Source of the DNA: Porogramme epimiltina
Taxonomy: Eukaryota; Basidiomycota; Agaricomycetes; Polyporales; Polyporaceae
Direction: 5' to 3'
DNA length: 64,000 nucleotides
Assembly (NCBI GenBank): GCA_900155495.1
Contig: FTLJ01000376.1
Span: 1-64,000, forward strand
A program made the position numbers and the translations under genes. Each line of letters opens with the position of its first letter. Position 1 is the stretch's first letter. This document shows, one piece after another, positions 34,159 through 44,856 of this stretch. The notes beneath the pieces were generated by a model. That model was not told the origin of the DNA. It ran no database searches and saw nothing but the letters and a program-made list of their open reading frames with translations.

Positions 34159-36078
34159 ATGTTCCCGACCTCCCCCTCCGTCTGGTCCAATGTCTCGCCG
34201 CTCGACATGCTCATCTCCCGGGCGTGTAACCCGACCATGGGCGAACCCAACTACGCCGTCCATCTCGAGGTTGCGGACTATATCAACCAAAAGAAGGCGA
34301 ACACGTACGTTCCGGAGCCGCTCTCTCTCGAATGCCAACACTAACCAACGCCTCCCCTGGCCGTCGATATCGCGCCCGCTTCGTCACCCGGCGCCCCCCT
34401 TCCCCCCCTCCCGCTCCGTAGCCCGCGCGAAGCGGCGATGGCCATCGCCCGGCTCGTGAACCACCGCAACCCGCACGTCGCGATGCTCGCGCTCGCGCTG
34501 CTCGAGACGCTCGTGCAGTCGTGCGGGTACCCGTTCCAGCTGCAGATCGCGACGAAGGAGTTCCTGAACGAGCTCGTGCGCCGCTTCCCCGAGCGGCCGC
34601 CGCCGTTCCCGGGCCCGGTCATGCAGAAGATCCTCGACCTCGTGCACGCGTGGAAGGAGGGCATTTGTGTGGAATCGCGCTGGAAGGACGACTTTGGCAA
34701 CATCCGCGACATGCACCGCCTGCTCACCTTCAAGGGCTACCGCTTCCGCGATCAGTCCCGCCAGGGCTCGCAGGCGGCCTCCGTGGCGTCGGTAAGTCGC
34801 GTCCGCTTTCGTGCGAGGGAGCGGTGGAGGCGGGATGTGCCCCGTGGATTCTGGGCGGGGGCCTGACTTGCGGTGTTGTCTTTTACAGAACATCAAGTCT
34901 CCGGAGGAGCTCGAGGCGGAGGACCGGGAGGCGCAGTCGGCGAAGTTGCAGGAGCTCATCCGGAGAGGGACGCCACGCGACCTCGCAGCCGCGCAAGAGC
35001 TCATGAAGTCCCTCGCTGGCGCGAACCCCGACGCGAAACCGGACTACCGGACGCAGTCGCTGACGGAGCTGAACAAGCTCGAGAGCAAGGTCATCCTGCT
35101 GAACGAAATTTTGGATAATGTCGATACCGCAAAAGGGGAGAGGTTTGTGCAAGGAGATGTGTACGATGTAAGTTGTGTTGTTCGTTCGTCATCTGTGCCT
35201 CGCTTGAACGGTGCGCTCCAGCAAGTCGCATCAATACTTCGAGATGCACGACCAAAGATCCAGAAGTGGATATCCAACGCCGAGACCGACGACCCAGAAT
35301 CATTAGGTCTGCATACGCTTCGATATCCTATCTAGCGACGCCCGAGTCCTAACACCGCTTTTCAGACACCTACCTGCAGATCAACGACCAGATCAACACC
35401 GTCCTAAACCGCTACGAGGCGTACAAGAAGGGCGACTACACCGTCGCCGCGAACCCCATACCCCCAGAGCTCTCCAACGGCGCCGGCCCGAGCGGCGCCT
35501 CCCTCATCGACTTTGACGACCCCGTCCCCGCAGCCGGACCATCGACGACAACAGCCGCCGGTGGTATCGACGACCTGGCAAGCCTGTTCTCCGCGGCACC
35601 CGCTCAAAGCGCACCACCACCACAGCCTCAGATGGGTATGGGTATGGGTATGGGCGCGGGGATGGGCATGGGCATGGGAGCGTACGGCGCGCCGATGAAC
35701 CCCTCCATGGGTATGGGCATGGGCATGGGCAACATGATGGGCACCCCACCGGCGTACCAGACGTCAACGCCCGCGAATGGTACGGGGCAACCGCCGCGCA
35801 CGGGGATGGTGTCGCCCTCGGGGGCGATGGGCTCCATCCGGCTCGGCACGCCGCAGCTCCAGTCGCAGTCCCCGCCCCAGCCGTCGCAGTCGCCCGGGTT
35901 CTTTGGGCAGCCGATGCAGCAGCCGCAGTTCGCCCAGCAGCAGCCGACGCAGGCGTTCCAGCAGCCTATGCAGCCCATGCAGACGCAGCAGCAGCAACAG
36001 CAACAGCAGCAGCCGCAGTCAACACCGGCGCAGGCGCAGGGGAAAGACCCGTTCGCGGACCTCGTGGGGCTGTTCTGA
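34159..36078 (+). CDS. VHS and GAT domain trafficking adaptor (GGA/TOM1-like, no ear domain)
   Basis: Model: join(34159..34304, 34422..34791, 34889..35167, 35222..35306, 35366..36078), 530 aa. Residues about 10-150 are a VHS domain (SPLDMLISRACNP, then AMAIARLVNHRNPHVAMLAL, then LETLVQSCGYPFQLQIATKE). Residues about 180-300 are a GAT three-helix bundle (EDREAQSAKLQELIRRGTPR, then LAAAQELMKSL, then NKLESKVILLNEILDNVD). The tail has clathrin/adaptor-type acidic motifs (LIDFDD, DDLASLF, DPFADLVGLF at the very end), a Met-Gly repeat (35632-35730) and a polyglutamine run (about 35981-36015). It should bind ubiquitinated cargo and act in Golgi-endosome sorting. No GAE ear is present, so it is closer to TOM1-like than to a full GGA. 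Confidence 0.9.
35632..35732 (+). repeat. GGTATG/GGCATG hexamer repeats coding for Met-Gly
   Basis: Two blocks of six-base repeats inside the last exon of the VHS-GAT gene give (MG)n tracts. The register is kept, so length changes by whole units are tolerated in frame. Confidence 0.8.
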
Positions 36079-36428
36079 GGTGGACTGTGGTGTATGTAGT
36101 GTGTGGTACTTATTGGAGGGGGTATTCTATGCGCTTGGAGAATGTAGGTTAGGCGGACGGACAGACTCATTGGACACGACGGCTCATGGTTGTGTTGTGG
36201 AGCTTCAAGATGCGTTAGGCTGTGCCGTTGCCGCTTGGCGAGTCTCGCCAATGTCGCAAAGTGCAATTGGTCTATAACACGAGAGATATCGAGCAACGGG
36301 CTGCGATCGTGGAGCTCGTAGATGTCACCCTGTGGCCTGTGGCGAGGGAACGTATATTACTATGTACAGGTCGGCCATTCGTTTCATTGTCCACGCGGGC
36401 AGAGACTGGGTATAACGCCGCTCAGCGC

Positions 36429-37556
36429 TCATGTGTAGAACTTCCGGTTGGGGTTTGAGCCGAACAAATCCGTGCGGATCTCCGGGAGCATCTGGGTGGG
36501 AGGACGTCGTCAGCACCGGGGGACTAAGGGGGGGTCGAGGTGGAGGAGATGCGCGTACCCGGTCTTCCAGCAGCCGTAGCCGTTCGTCGAGCGTGTTGTC
36601 GAGAGTGATGCGTTCTGTTCCGCTAACGAGCTTTATGCCACCAGCACTGCATCGAGTCAGTTAGTACAGAGGCAATGTCGAAGCAGTCCTCCTTGTTCTG
36701 CAGACATGAACGAAGAACCAGACGTACATATCATTGCTCAACGAGCCGACTACAGTCGGGGTGACCGCGCGCCCGCTGATTCCGGTATACTGCTCTGCAG
36801 CAGACGCCGCGGCACGCACCACGATCTCGACGTCTTTCTCGCGCGCGTGCACCGTCACCTCGGGCTCGAGCAGGTTGAGGTAGCCCTGGATGATGACACC
36901 CTCGAGGAACTGGACGTAGCGGGCCTCGTCCTGGGCGAGCACGTCGACGGCCGCGCGCGCGGTGCTGAAGAGGTCCTGGAGGTGCTCCTCGCGCTGCTGG
37001 AGGAGCTTCAGCCGGGACTTGTTCGTGAGCGTCGAGTGCGCACTGTCGGATGCGGGGTCGAGAAGGCATATGCGGTGCGGGATGGTGGCGGGGAGGTGGA
37101 GCGATGCATGGTTAGATGTCATAGGGACCGGGATGGTGTGCAAACGTACATCTTCTGCGAGACCTCGGCGCCCTTGCGCTTCTTCTCGTAGAGCGCATCG
37201 ATCGCCTGCTGCTCCTGCTTCACGAGCTTGGCCTGTACAGCATACACCAGATGATCAGCAAGTGCCCCAAAGGCGTGCCCGCTCTATAATCCTTGTGGAC
37301 AGGCCGCAGCCCGGTAATAACGCACCTTCTCGATGGCAAACTCCTCGTCCGCCCTCACTTTGATCTCACGAGCCTTCTCCTGAGCCTCCTGATGGATGAA
37401 CGCAACCTATTCCCGAAGTCCAAGTTAGAAGCCATTCCTGCCGCTCATTTCGCGCCTAGTACAGCCCTAGGATGCACGCTTCAGTGGCCGAGGTAGACAT
37501 ACCATCTTGTTCATCTCGCTGAGAACCTCATCGTCGTTAAGCGGCCTGCTCGCCAT
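36429..37556 (-). CDS. VMA4: V-type proton ATPase subunit E
   Basis: Minus-strand exons: 37556-37503, 37406-37326, 37232-37150, 37042-36728, 36646-36559, 36491-36429; 227 aa, the usual length for fungal Vma4. Peripheral-stalk subunit of the V1 sector, coupling ATP hydrolysis to proton pumping at the vacuole. The N-terminus MASRPLNDDEVLSEMNKMVA leads into a long charged helix (EAQEKAREIKVRADEEF, then AKLVKQEQQAIDALYEKKRK). The C-terminal globular domain ends with GGIKLVSGTERITLDNTLDE, then RLRLLEDRMLPEIRTDLFG. It is convergent with the VHS-GAT gene (350 bp between stops). Its promoter holds two adjacent palindromes (37717-37757). Confidence 0.96.
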
Positions 37557-37716
37557 CGTGGACTTGCGGATGACTGTAGAGTAACGCTTCTTTGTGGTCT
37601 AGAGAGTGGGGGGCCGCCAGACGAGAGAAAGCAGCAACAGACGGGCAACGGAGGAGGCCCACTGTGTCGTGCCGCATCCGGAAGCGGCGGCGCGAGTGAC
37701 GTGCCGACAGTGTGTG

Positions 37717-37757
37717 TGTGACATACATGTCACATAATGTGACTCGTTTATGTCACA
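37717..37757. promoter_or_regulatory. Two adjacent TGTGAC...GTCACA palindromes upstream of VMA4
   Basis: TGTGAC-N6-GTCACA at 37717-37734 and TGTGAC-N8-GTCACA at 37738-37757, separated by 3 bp, 160-200 bp before the VMA4 ATG (37556, minus strand). Perfect 6-bp arms twice in 41 bp suggest a dimeric factor site pair. The half-site TGTCA/TGACA resembles the core of TALE homeodomain sites; that assignment is only a guess. Confidence 0.5.
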
Positions 37758-40089
37758 CAATATTGGGCGCCTGGAGAAGCCGGCGGTGCCAGTGTTCGCC
37801 ATGCAACAAGCACTTCCTTCCAGCAACTTCCCCGTGTTCAATCATCTTACCTTGATTTGTAAGGCAAATCTATACATGGAGCCCTGTATCTGGCAACTCA
37901 TGAACGCGACAAGTTGTAGATAATCGCGACGGTTAGAACTTAGAAGACCTTCAGGAACACTTCAGTTTGCATTGCATTAAGCCGGCGAGCATTGCATATA
38001 GGTGTAAGGATTCCACGATATAAGCATGCTAAGGACAGGGTGACACTTCTCAGAACTCATGCTGACCTCTCACCATCTTCTGCTATCAGCAGGTGTTGAC
38101 TGTAACAATCCATAGCAGTCTAGCCTGTCAAGAAACCGACATGCATCCGTATACACATTGTCACCTATCACCGTCAAACTTAGTAGCAGCCACAGGAGTA
38201 TTCGCGAGCCACACGCGGCCCATCCTTGATGGTAGCAATGTTGCCCGCCCATTTCAACGTCTTCTATGAGGCCGAAGGTGATATGGAGAATGTTGCTGTA
38301 CCGCCTCGAGTGTCGTGCGAGTGATCTGCACGGAGTCGACGGGCGACTCCCTTCTTTGGGAAAGCGGGTAAGTATGACGACTCATTCCCCACGACGGATA
38401 TGTCCCGCGGTCAGTTTTAAGAATACCTCACCAAGATCAGGTTACTGACGGGCTGCGCAGATCTGTTCCGTGTTCGGGGTACCTCTCGCCTGACCTCGCC
38501 AGCTTAGAACTGGGCGGTTGTCGCTGTCGCGACAAGGCGGTAGTTCAGTGTCCAAACAACCGTCTGTGCGAGAGATGCGCATACTGCATGGAAGCGCAGG
38601 TACCCTGCCATGAGTGCTTCCTCGGTTCTATCCTCGGCGCGTGTGCTCACATCCCAAGCCATTTTGGCGTCATTCCCCCACGTCAGGGCCCATATGTACC
38701 GCCATGCCTAAACGAGCATCAAATGTGTAGTCAGAGGTTTCGCTGGCTTGTGGGATCGACAGCATCTCAGATGTCGTCGAGCTGAGCAGGATACACACCA
38801 CTCGTGCGGGGCCCTAAGTACGGGACCTCGTCCGTGATGCGGGGCTCTCCATCAGATCGACCGGCTTGCTCTCAATCCCGGCCCCCTGCTGCACAGCGAG
38901 GGCACGAAGACGCCGGTCCATCTACCAGTGCACACTGCCTCGGCTTGAGAAGGACCCTCAGGCTAGAGTGACCCAATAGCGTTGGCTGGAGGGTCCACGC
39001 CATGGGACCGAATCAGAGCAACACGGTCGCGTCTCCTTCTCGAGGCGCAGGACACCTTCCATGCTCGCCCTCGACCACGAACCCTGATTGCCGATGGGCA
39101 GGTCGTGTCCCAGTACTCGGGACGGATGTGCGAGGGAATCTCAGGAGCAGCAAGCGTTCAAAGGGATCATGATGGGCTTGTCATCGTCGACCGTCCGCCT
39201 GCAGCCCTTCGTGCGGTTCGGTGATTGTCGGGTGGGAGACCCATGGCGCGGCCCGGGGTGTCTGGTGATACTGGCGACGGAGAAAGGGGAGGTCTCTCTC
39301 AACCTCAGGTGGGCGGTGCTGGTAGTAGGTAATGAGATCGACCTGAGGACGACCGAGGAACGATGACCAGGGTTGTGGATGCGCGGGACTCGAGGTGATT
39401 GGAGCGTCTCCTCGGGCGAATGGGCGCCGATGCTGGTCATGCTCGGCCACGTGGGGGGAAGCCCTACACCGGTTCCGCGCCCAGGCGCGACGCGTCTCAG
39501 TCGGTCCGCTCGCGATGTATCCCCGATGGCCATGTTCTCGCCGCTATGGATCCCCTGCGCGACCCCCTCATAGTCTCGCCCGAGGCCTCACGCTGCATAG
39601 ACATAATGCGCAAGCCATCCTTGCCATTCCTACGCCTACGGAGGCCTTGTGAGAGAGCTGGTTGATAAGTGATTGAGGTAGCAACTGATCGTTGGTGGCG
39701 ATGTGTGATCAGCGTAAGCCGGCCTGGCGACATCATGCTGTTGGTCTCCTGTTGGCCCCTGTTGGCCGTAGCCAGTGCGAGTGTTGTTGCCGGGGAGCAG
39801 ATTCCGCGCCGAGGGCCGCGAGCAATGAGAGGCGACCAAGACAACGCGAGTGTGACAACCGAGCGGTGCGCGCCCCTCAAAGCCTCGCGCGCGAGACCTC
39901 CGCTCTCTGGTTCCCTCCCACCTTCTTCCCAGTGGCCAACCTTTTTCTTTCGCACATCGCAGGTCGATTGTAACGCTCCTCTTGTTCTTTCTTCTTCATT
40001 CTTCACCTTCCATCTTCAAGGAGCTTACAGTCACTTACGCAACGCAAATCCAAAGCATCGCACGCTCACGACTCTCCCGCACGCCCGTC
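37758..40089. other. Long intergenic interval with a cysteine-rich reading frame
   Basis: 2.3 kb. The left part is upstream sequence of VMA4, and the right part (39880-40089) is the leader of the next gene. In between, apart from the cysteine-rich frame annotated separately, I see only short frames on both strands without motif support. Confidence 0.4.
38300..38785 (+). other. Possible two-exon cysteine-rich (zinc-finger-like) reading frame
   Basis: An open stretch ends at a GTAAGT donor (exon end about 38367). Joining to the acceptor at 38460 (TGCGCAG) keeps frame and continues to a stop at 38785. The joined frame reads VPCSGYLSPDLASLELGGCR, then CRDKAVVQCPNNRLCERCAY, then CMEAQVPCHECFLG: a dense C-x-C / C-x2-C series like a RING or similar zinc ribbon. 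No start codon was identified in frame upstream. It may be a gene relic, an unrecognised small gene, or chance. Confidence 0.3.
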
Positions 40090-41115
40090 ATGTCCGCCAA
40101 GCTCGCCCTCGCTCCCCGCAACGTTATGGAAGCCCATGCGCCTGCCACACGCCCGTCGCTTTCCGTCCGCTGTCCTATTGCCCCGCCTGAGAAGGCCACC
40201 ATCACCGAGCTCGCCATGACCATCGCCGAAGAGATCGCCAGCCTCTGCCGGTCCCCCCAACCCATCGGGATCGACATGCCCCTCAAACACTCAGGCCTGG
40301 ATCCTAAGACCCTTTCCAGATTCACCTCCTGGCTCAAATCCGCCCACGATTATGATGTCAGTCTCGCCAGGCTCCTGGAGGACGACACTACGTCAGAGGT
40401 TCTCGCTACCGATATCCTTGGTGTGTTTCCTCCTTTTGTCACCACATCGAGGGCCCAGTGAAGTTCATGCCGGATCCTCCTTCCCCCACATAGCGTCCCC
40501 CCGGACGCGACAAAGCCGCGCGTTGCCCAAGCCCCCTCAACAGGTGGGCTCCGGCTCGTTTGCCTCTAGACGCGCTCGCCGCGCCCCACGCGCCCCCATG
40601 TCCGTCGATGTTACGACGGAGCCGGAGGAGGTCCCCATTGCGTCTGCTGCCGTCAGGCAATACGCCGCAGACATCGGCATGGCCTCGTACGACTCCTGGG
40701 CAGGCAAGAAGACTGGGTGAGTGGGCGTCCTACACACTCTTACTCCCGATATCGGGTCTCTGCCATCACAGCACAACGCCGCTAACGCGTCTACTCCGCC
40801 CGCAGTCTCATGTACGGCCTGCTCGCCCTCGGTATGGTGGGCTCGCCCCTGTCCCCGTCCGCGCGGGCGAACATCAAGTCGCCCGCGATGCAGTCGTCGC
40901 TCCCCGCGGGCGCGCGCCTGCGCCCGCTCGCGCCGCTCGAGGACCCGCGCGCGGTGCTGCCCACGCGCACGCCGCTCTTTGCGTCCTTCCTCGACTCGGT
41001 GCGCATGCCCGGCGTCGACTTCGTGCAGTCGCCGTGCGTGCCGGACCACCAGTTCGCCAGCCTGGACGGCATGTTCGCCGAGCTGTCCTTCCCGCGGACC
41101 CCCGAGAGCTTCTAG
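40090..41115 (+). CDS. Protein with a degenerate acyl-carrier-like domain, unknown function
   Basis: Model: join(40090..40420, 40494..40716, 40806..41115), 287 aa. I do not recognise the protein as a whole. Residues about 37-110 resemble a phosphopantetheine carrier fold: helix TITELAMTIAEEIASLC, then KHSGLDPKTLSRFTSWLKSA, then YDVSLARLLEDDTTSEVLAT. In true carriers the attachment serine follows GxD (GLDS). Here it is GLDP, so no prosthetic group could be attached at that position. The rest is basic (RRARRAPRAP), then a C-terminal conserved-looking block ending CVPDHQFASLDGMFAELSFP. No signal peptide or membrane segment. The ATG opens the frame after a pyrimidine-rich leader. The carrier resemblance is my reading of the helix pattern, not a verified hit. 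Confidence 0.7.
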
Positions 41116-42495
41116 GCGCGCTCGCCACCTCCACCCGCTCCCCGGTGGCGACCGCGCGGGTCTCGCTCAACACGCATACTCTCCGCTTCTCTCCGCCTTC
41201 CTGTGTCCATCTTGCAGGAGGCGGGGAGATTGCACGACATTCACGAGTTTGTTGTAGGTTCTGATGATTAGAGAGCTCATGGCCTCGGACCCTCTGGATA
41301 TGCGGACCATTATTGCACAAGTGACATTTAGGATCATTGCCCATTCATTACGTGTTTTCGCTCGCAGCATTCTTCCACTCGTTTTCCGCACTTGGCACCC
41401 CGTGCACATGCATCTTGACATTTGCATCCTCATCTTCCCCTCATTCCCGCATACCCCTCGCATTCCTGTACTCCCGCACACATCGGCCACACCTGCATTT
41501 TTCACGTCCATGCTGCATTTAGTTCATCGCTCGTCATACGGTGCTACTTTTTTAACACTGCGAGTTTCGTTGTTGTCGTCTTTGCTTTCGCTTTCGCAGT
41601 GCGTCCCTTGTATCAATATGTACCGTCGATGCCCCCCCGCACGTTGTACCTGCCTGTTCTCGCACACACAACGTTCACGACAAATTGATGCAAGGGTTTT
41701 TCTGGTCAGGGAACCCACCCACACTTATTTGTTTGCGTTCCGTAGTGTGCCGTCTACCGCGCCCCTCTTTCTCCATTCACTTTATGGTTTGATACACTGA
41801 CGTGTTGCTTGACAGAGCTTCGGAGGTAGCCGTCCAAATCGTCGCCCGACGCCTTTCCATATCTAGCAGGACCCGTCGGCCCACAGATGACAGGCGCTGT
41901 GCGGATGCTATAACTTTATTTCGACGAACGAGTAACAAACTCCGAGGTCGTGCATCAGATGCCGGCGGTGAGCCAGATAACTCCGTTTTATGGGAGCAAT
42001 AGAACTTAATATGTCACTACCACTATAGCATCCAATACAGTGTTACTATACAACGCTACAATGCAGTACGATAACCCGGGGGAACATGCTGCAACATTCG
42101 CGGTGGTGGGGCTGAAAGCTTCGGATACCTGTCAACTTTCCGAAGCGGTCTCCCTTGCAAATTATGCCAAATATGCAATAGCCAAGCAATCACAGACGTT
42201 CGGCTTAGCATGCGTAGGGAGATAAAGTAGGCACGGCCGCCCGCCGTCAAACAAGGCGGCCAATGAAGGCGATCAGCCCCATTGGTTATTCGTCGACCAC
42301 AATGATTTCATCTCCCATCCCAACTAACAGTTGGTCAATTGCCAAATAGTACGGTACAGAACCATGCTCCCTCTAGAGTTTACAAACTTCACCTCGAGCG
42401 TTCTCCTTGCCTTCCTCCCTCTCCTAGTCGACCTTTCCCTCAGGTAACTGTGTCCATCACGCCGCCACCGGCCGCGCCGACGTCTTGTTTCAGCA
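41116..42495. other. Intergenic, no gene seen
   Basis: 1.4 kb, strikingly pyrimidine-rich on the plus strand from 41340 to 41790, then mid-GC sequence. No coding signal was found. The right end is the promoter of the glycosyltransferase gene. Confidence 0.4.
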
Positions 42496-44322
42496 ATGCA
42501 ACCCCTTCTGGACGCATTCTCTCGACGTTCACGCAATCCCTCGTACGACCTCTTGCCCTCATCATCGACCATATCCCCGCGAAGCACGAGCAAGGATTTT
42601 TCATCACCAGCTCGGTATTCCAGGCGGCTCTGTTGCCTTAGTTGTACCCGGCGGCGCCTCAGAACACTCTTTGTGGCCCTTGGGCTGCTCGGGGGCTTGT
42701 TGGTTGCGGCTACCACGTATGTGCTCAACTACCCCCTCCCCCCGCTCTACGGGCGGTTCCACCAGGCGGAGCTCGCGCTTCCACAACACGACGCGGGGTT
42801 ACCGTTTCCGGAGGGTGGGAACGGGAGGTACCTATGGGTTGCGAATCATGCAAGCAGTGAGTGGCGTTGTTCATCCGGGGGCTAACCGACAACTGACTGC
42901 GTCTATGGTTAAGAATGCGGATGGGGAAACGCTATGCAGGAACTATTTCTGAATGCGTATTTAGCATATCGCATGGACCGTTCGTGAGTCTTTATTTCCT
43001 GCTTTCAGTCCCGTCTTTGGGATCACGTCGGAAATTCGCGCTTGGCGGAATGCTTATTGACCTACACGCGTCTCAGGTTTGTATTTGATAACTACACCTG
43101 GAGCAGGGACGAAGGGGACTATTCCTTATACAACCTGAAACCGATCCCCTCGCGCATACCACTTACAGCGCTGATCAGCGGTGAGTTCTGTTCTCGAATC
43201 AGGCCCGCTCAAACATAGGGCATTGCGTATTAAGTAGATTGACGGAGATCGAACGGCATCTTCTGCTTAGGTCCGATCGCGGGCGGAAACTTTTCTTCCG
43301 GACTGAGTGTCCCGAGGGCAGTGGTTCCAGAATATTTCTATGAAGTGTGCAAAGATCGCGCGCTCATAGGGAGCTACGAGGTCAGCAATGCCCTTGAAAG
43401 CCCATCAGCGGAGACCCTTGTCCAAAAATGGACGGATAAAATGGCTCCGTACCGGTGTGTGGAGATAATTAGGAGCCCACCAGAGTTGTTTGACGAGCAG
43501 TAAGTGTTGTTTGTTCTCCGCCAGTGGCATTCCCATGACGTTTCTGTAGTCTCTTCGCCGACGCACATAGGCTGCTTGGCATATGGCCACACTTCTCCAG
43601 GTCCCCTATCGTCCAAGCCTTCAGCTGGTCTACTCTTGTGGAACTCGCATTTGACAACAACCGCCATATTATCTCACCCACGTCTCCGTTCGAACCTCCC
43701 CTCTTGGCTTCGCCTACTCATGGTCTCGCACGCTACGACACTATTCCGGGCCTCCTCGTCCTTCACATCCGTAGGGGAGACTTCAAGAGCCATTGTTTCG
43801 ACGTCCTCGCCCGCCGCGGCATCGGTTTTACCGGCTTCAACTCGTTCCCTACCCTCACGGATCATTGGGCGCTACCTCCCGACGTGTCAGACCGGGAAAG
43901 GAGAGCGCTGTACGCCCGGCGCTGCTTCCCAGACGTCACATCCATCGTCGACCGTGTCGAGCAAGTTCGAGCAGAAGAAGAACGTGCCGGGCGTATATTG
44001 GACAAAGTATATATCATGACTAACGGTTCTCCGAAATGGGCACGAGAGCCCGAGGGCGCGTTACGTGCACGAAACTCCTGGGGGCACATTGCGAGCAGTC
44101 GGGACCTGATGCTCACTCCAGAGCAGAAGTACGTCTCTCAGGCTTTGGACATGCTCGTTGCACAGAGGGCTCAAGTGTTCATCGGCAATGGGGTGAGCTC
44201 TCCTTCGTCACAAAGCGTCTCTCAAATTTCTAATTTCGTGTCAGTTTTCAACGTTGAGCGGAATGGCAGTCATGCTCCGAATGGCAAATGGTATACCCCC
44301 CGCTATGACTCGACACTGGTGA
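42496..44322 (+). CDS. O-fucosyltransferase-like type II membrane glycosyltransferase
   Basis: Model: join(42496..42856, 42914..42983, 43077..43180, 43271..43499, 43550..44192, 44245..44322), 494 aa. A Ser/Arg-rich cytosolic tail is followed by one membrane anchor at about residues 55-77 (LRTLFVALGLLGGLLVAATT), then a lumenal catalytic domain. Fold markers: GWGNAMQELFLNAYLAYRMD, FVFDNYTW, LLVLHIRRGDFKSHC (nucleotide-sugar-binding HxRRGD region), SSRDLMLTPEQKYVSQALDM and VFIGNGFSTLSGMAVMLRMA. This pattern is that of O-fucosyltransferase-like proteins common in Agaricomycetes. Donor and acceptor are unknown. It probably acts in the Golgi. Confidence 0.85.
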
Positions 44323-44856
44323 CGTCTCCGCTTCAACACCCTTCGTGTTCATACATTGCGCATATCCTTATTACCTTCATCTTCTGTTATGTACATTCGT
44401 TCCAATTTCACCGTTTCCGCTGCACGGAGCTCCGTCGCTCCTTTTTATCACGTCTTCATTACAAAGGCTCCGGCACTTGACCACCATCATCTGCGTTGGA
44501 CTATGCCGTACTGGTCTTCGTTGGTGGGCCCTGCCCACACTAACAAGCGCCATTACGTCCACGGCGCCCAGGGGCGGGCGCAGCTTGGGCTGGAGGCGCA
44601 TCACGCGTGCGCGCCTCCTGCCTAATCCGGCAAGTGAGTAAGAACGCCGTGGCACAAGTTTTTCGCTGGGCCCGGCCGGACCAATTGCGTGATCAGTGCT
44701 GCCTTGCATTTTCAGCGCGGCTTGTTTTACCTTTAGGGTTCTCAAATTGGCGGGTTCAAGATTTAAGACGGGGGGTCGCCCACGGAGTGATTGGTGATCA
44801 GGAGCCATATTTACCCTCTACAGCCTCCCTCAGTATCGCTGTCTCCTAGGAGCAAA
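44323..44856 (+). promoter_or_regulatory. Spacer between glycosyltransferase and MFS transporter genes
   Basis: 534 bp containing the 3' flank of the upstream gene and the promoter and leader of the MFS gene. No clear TATA box and no gene. Confidence 0.4.
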
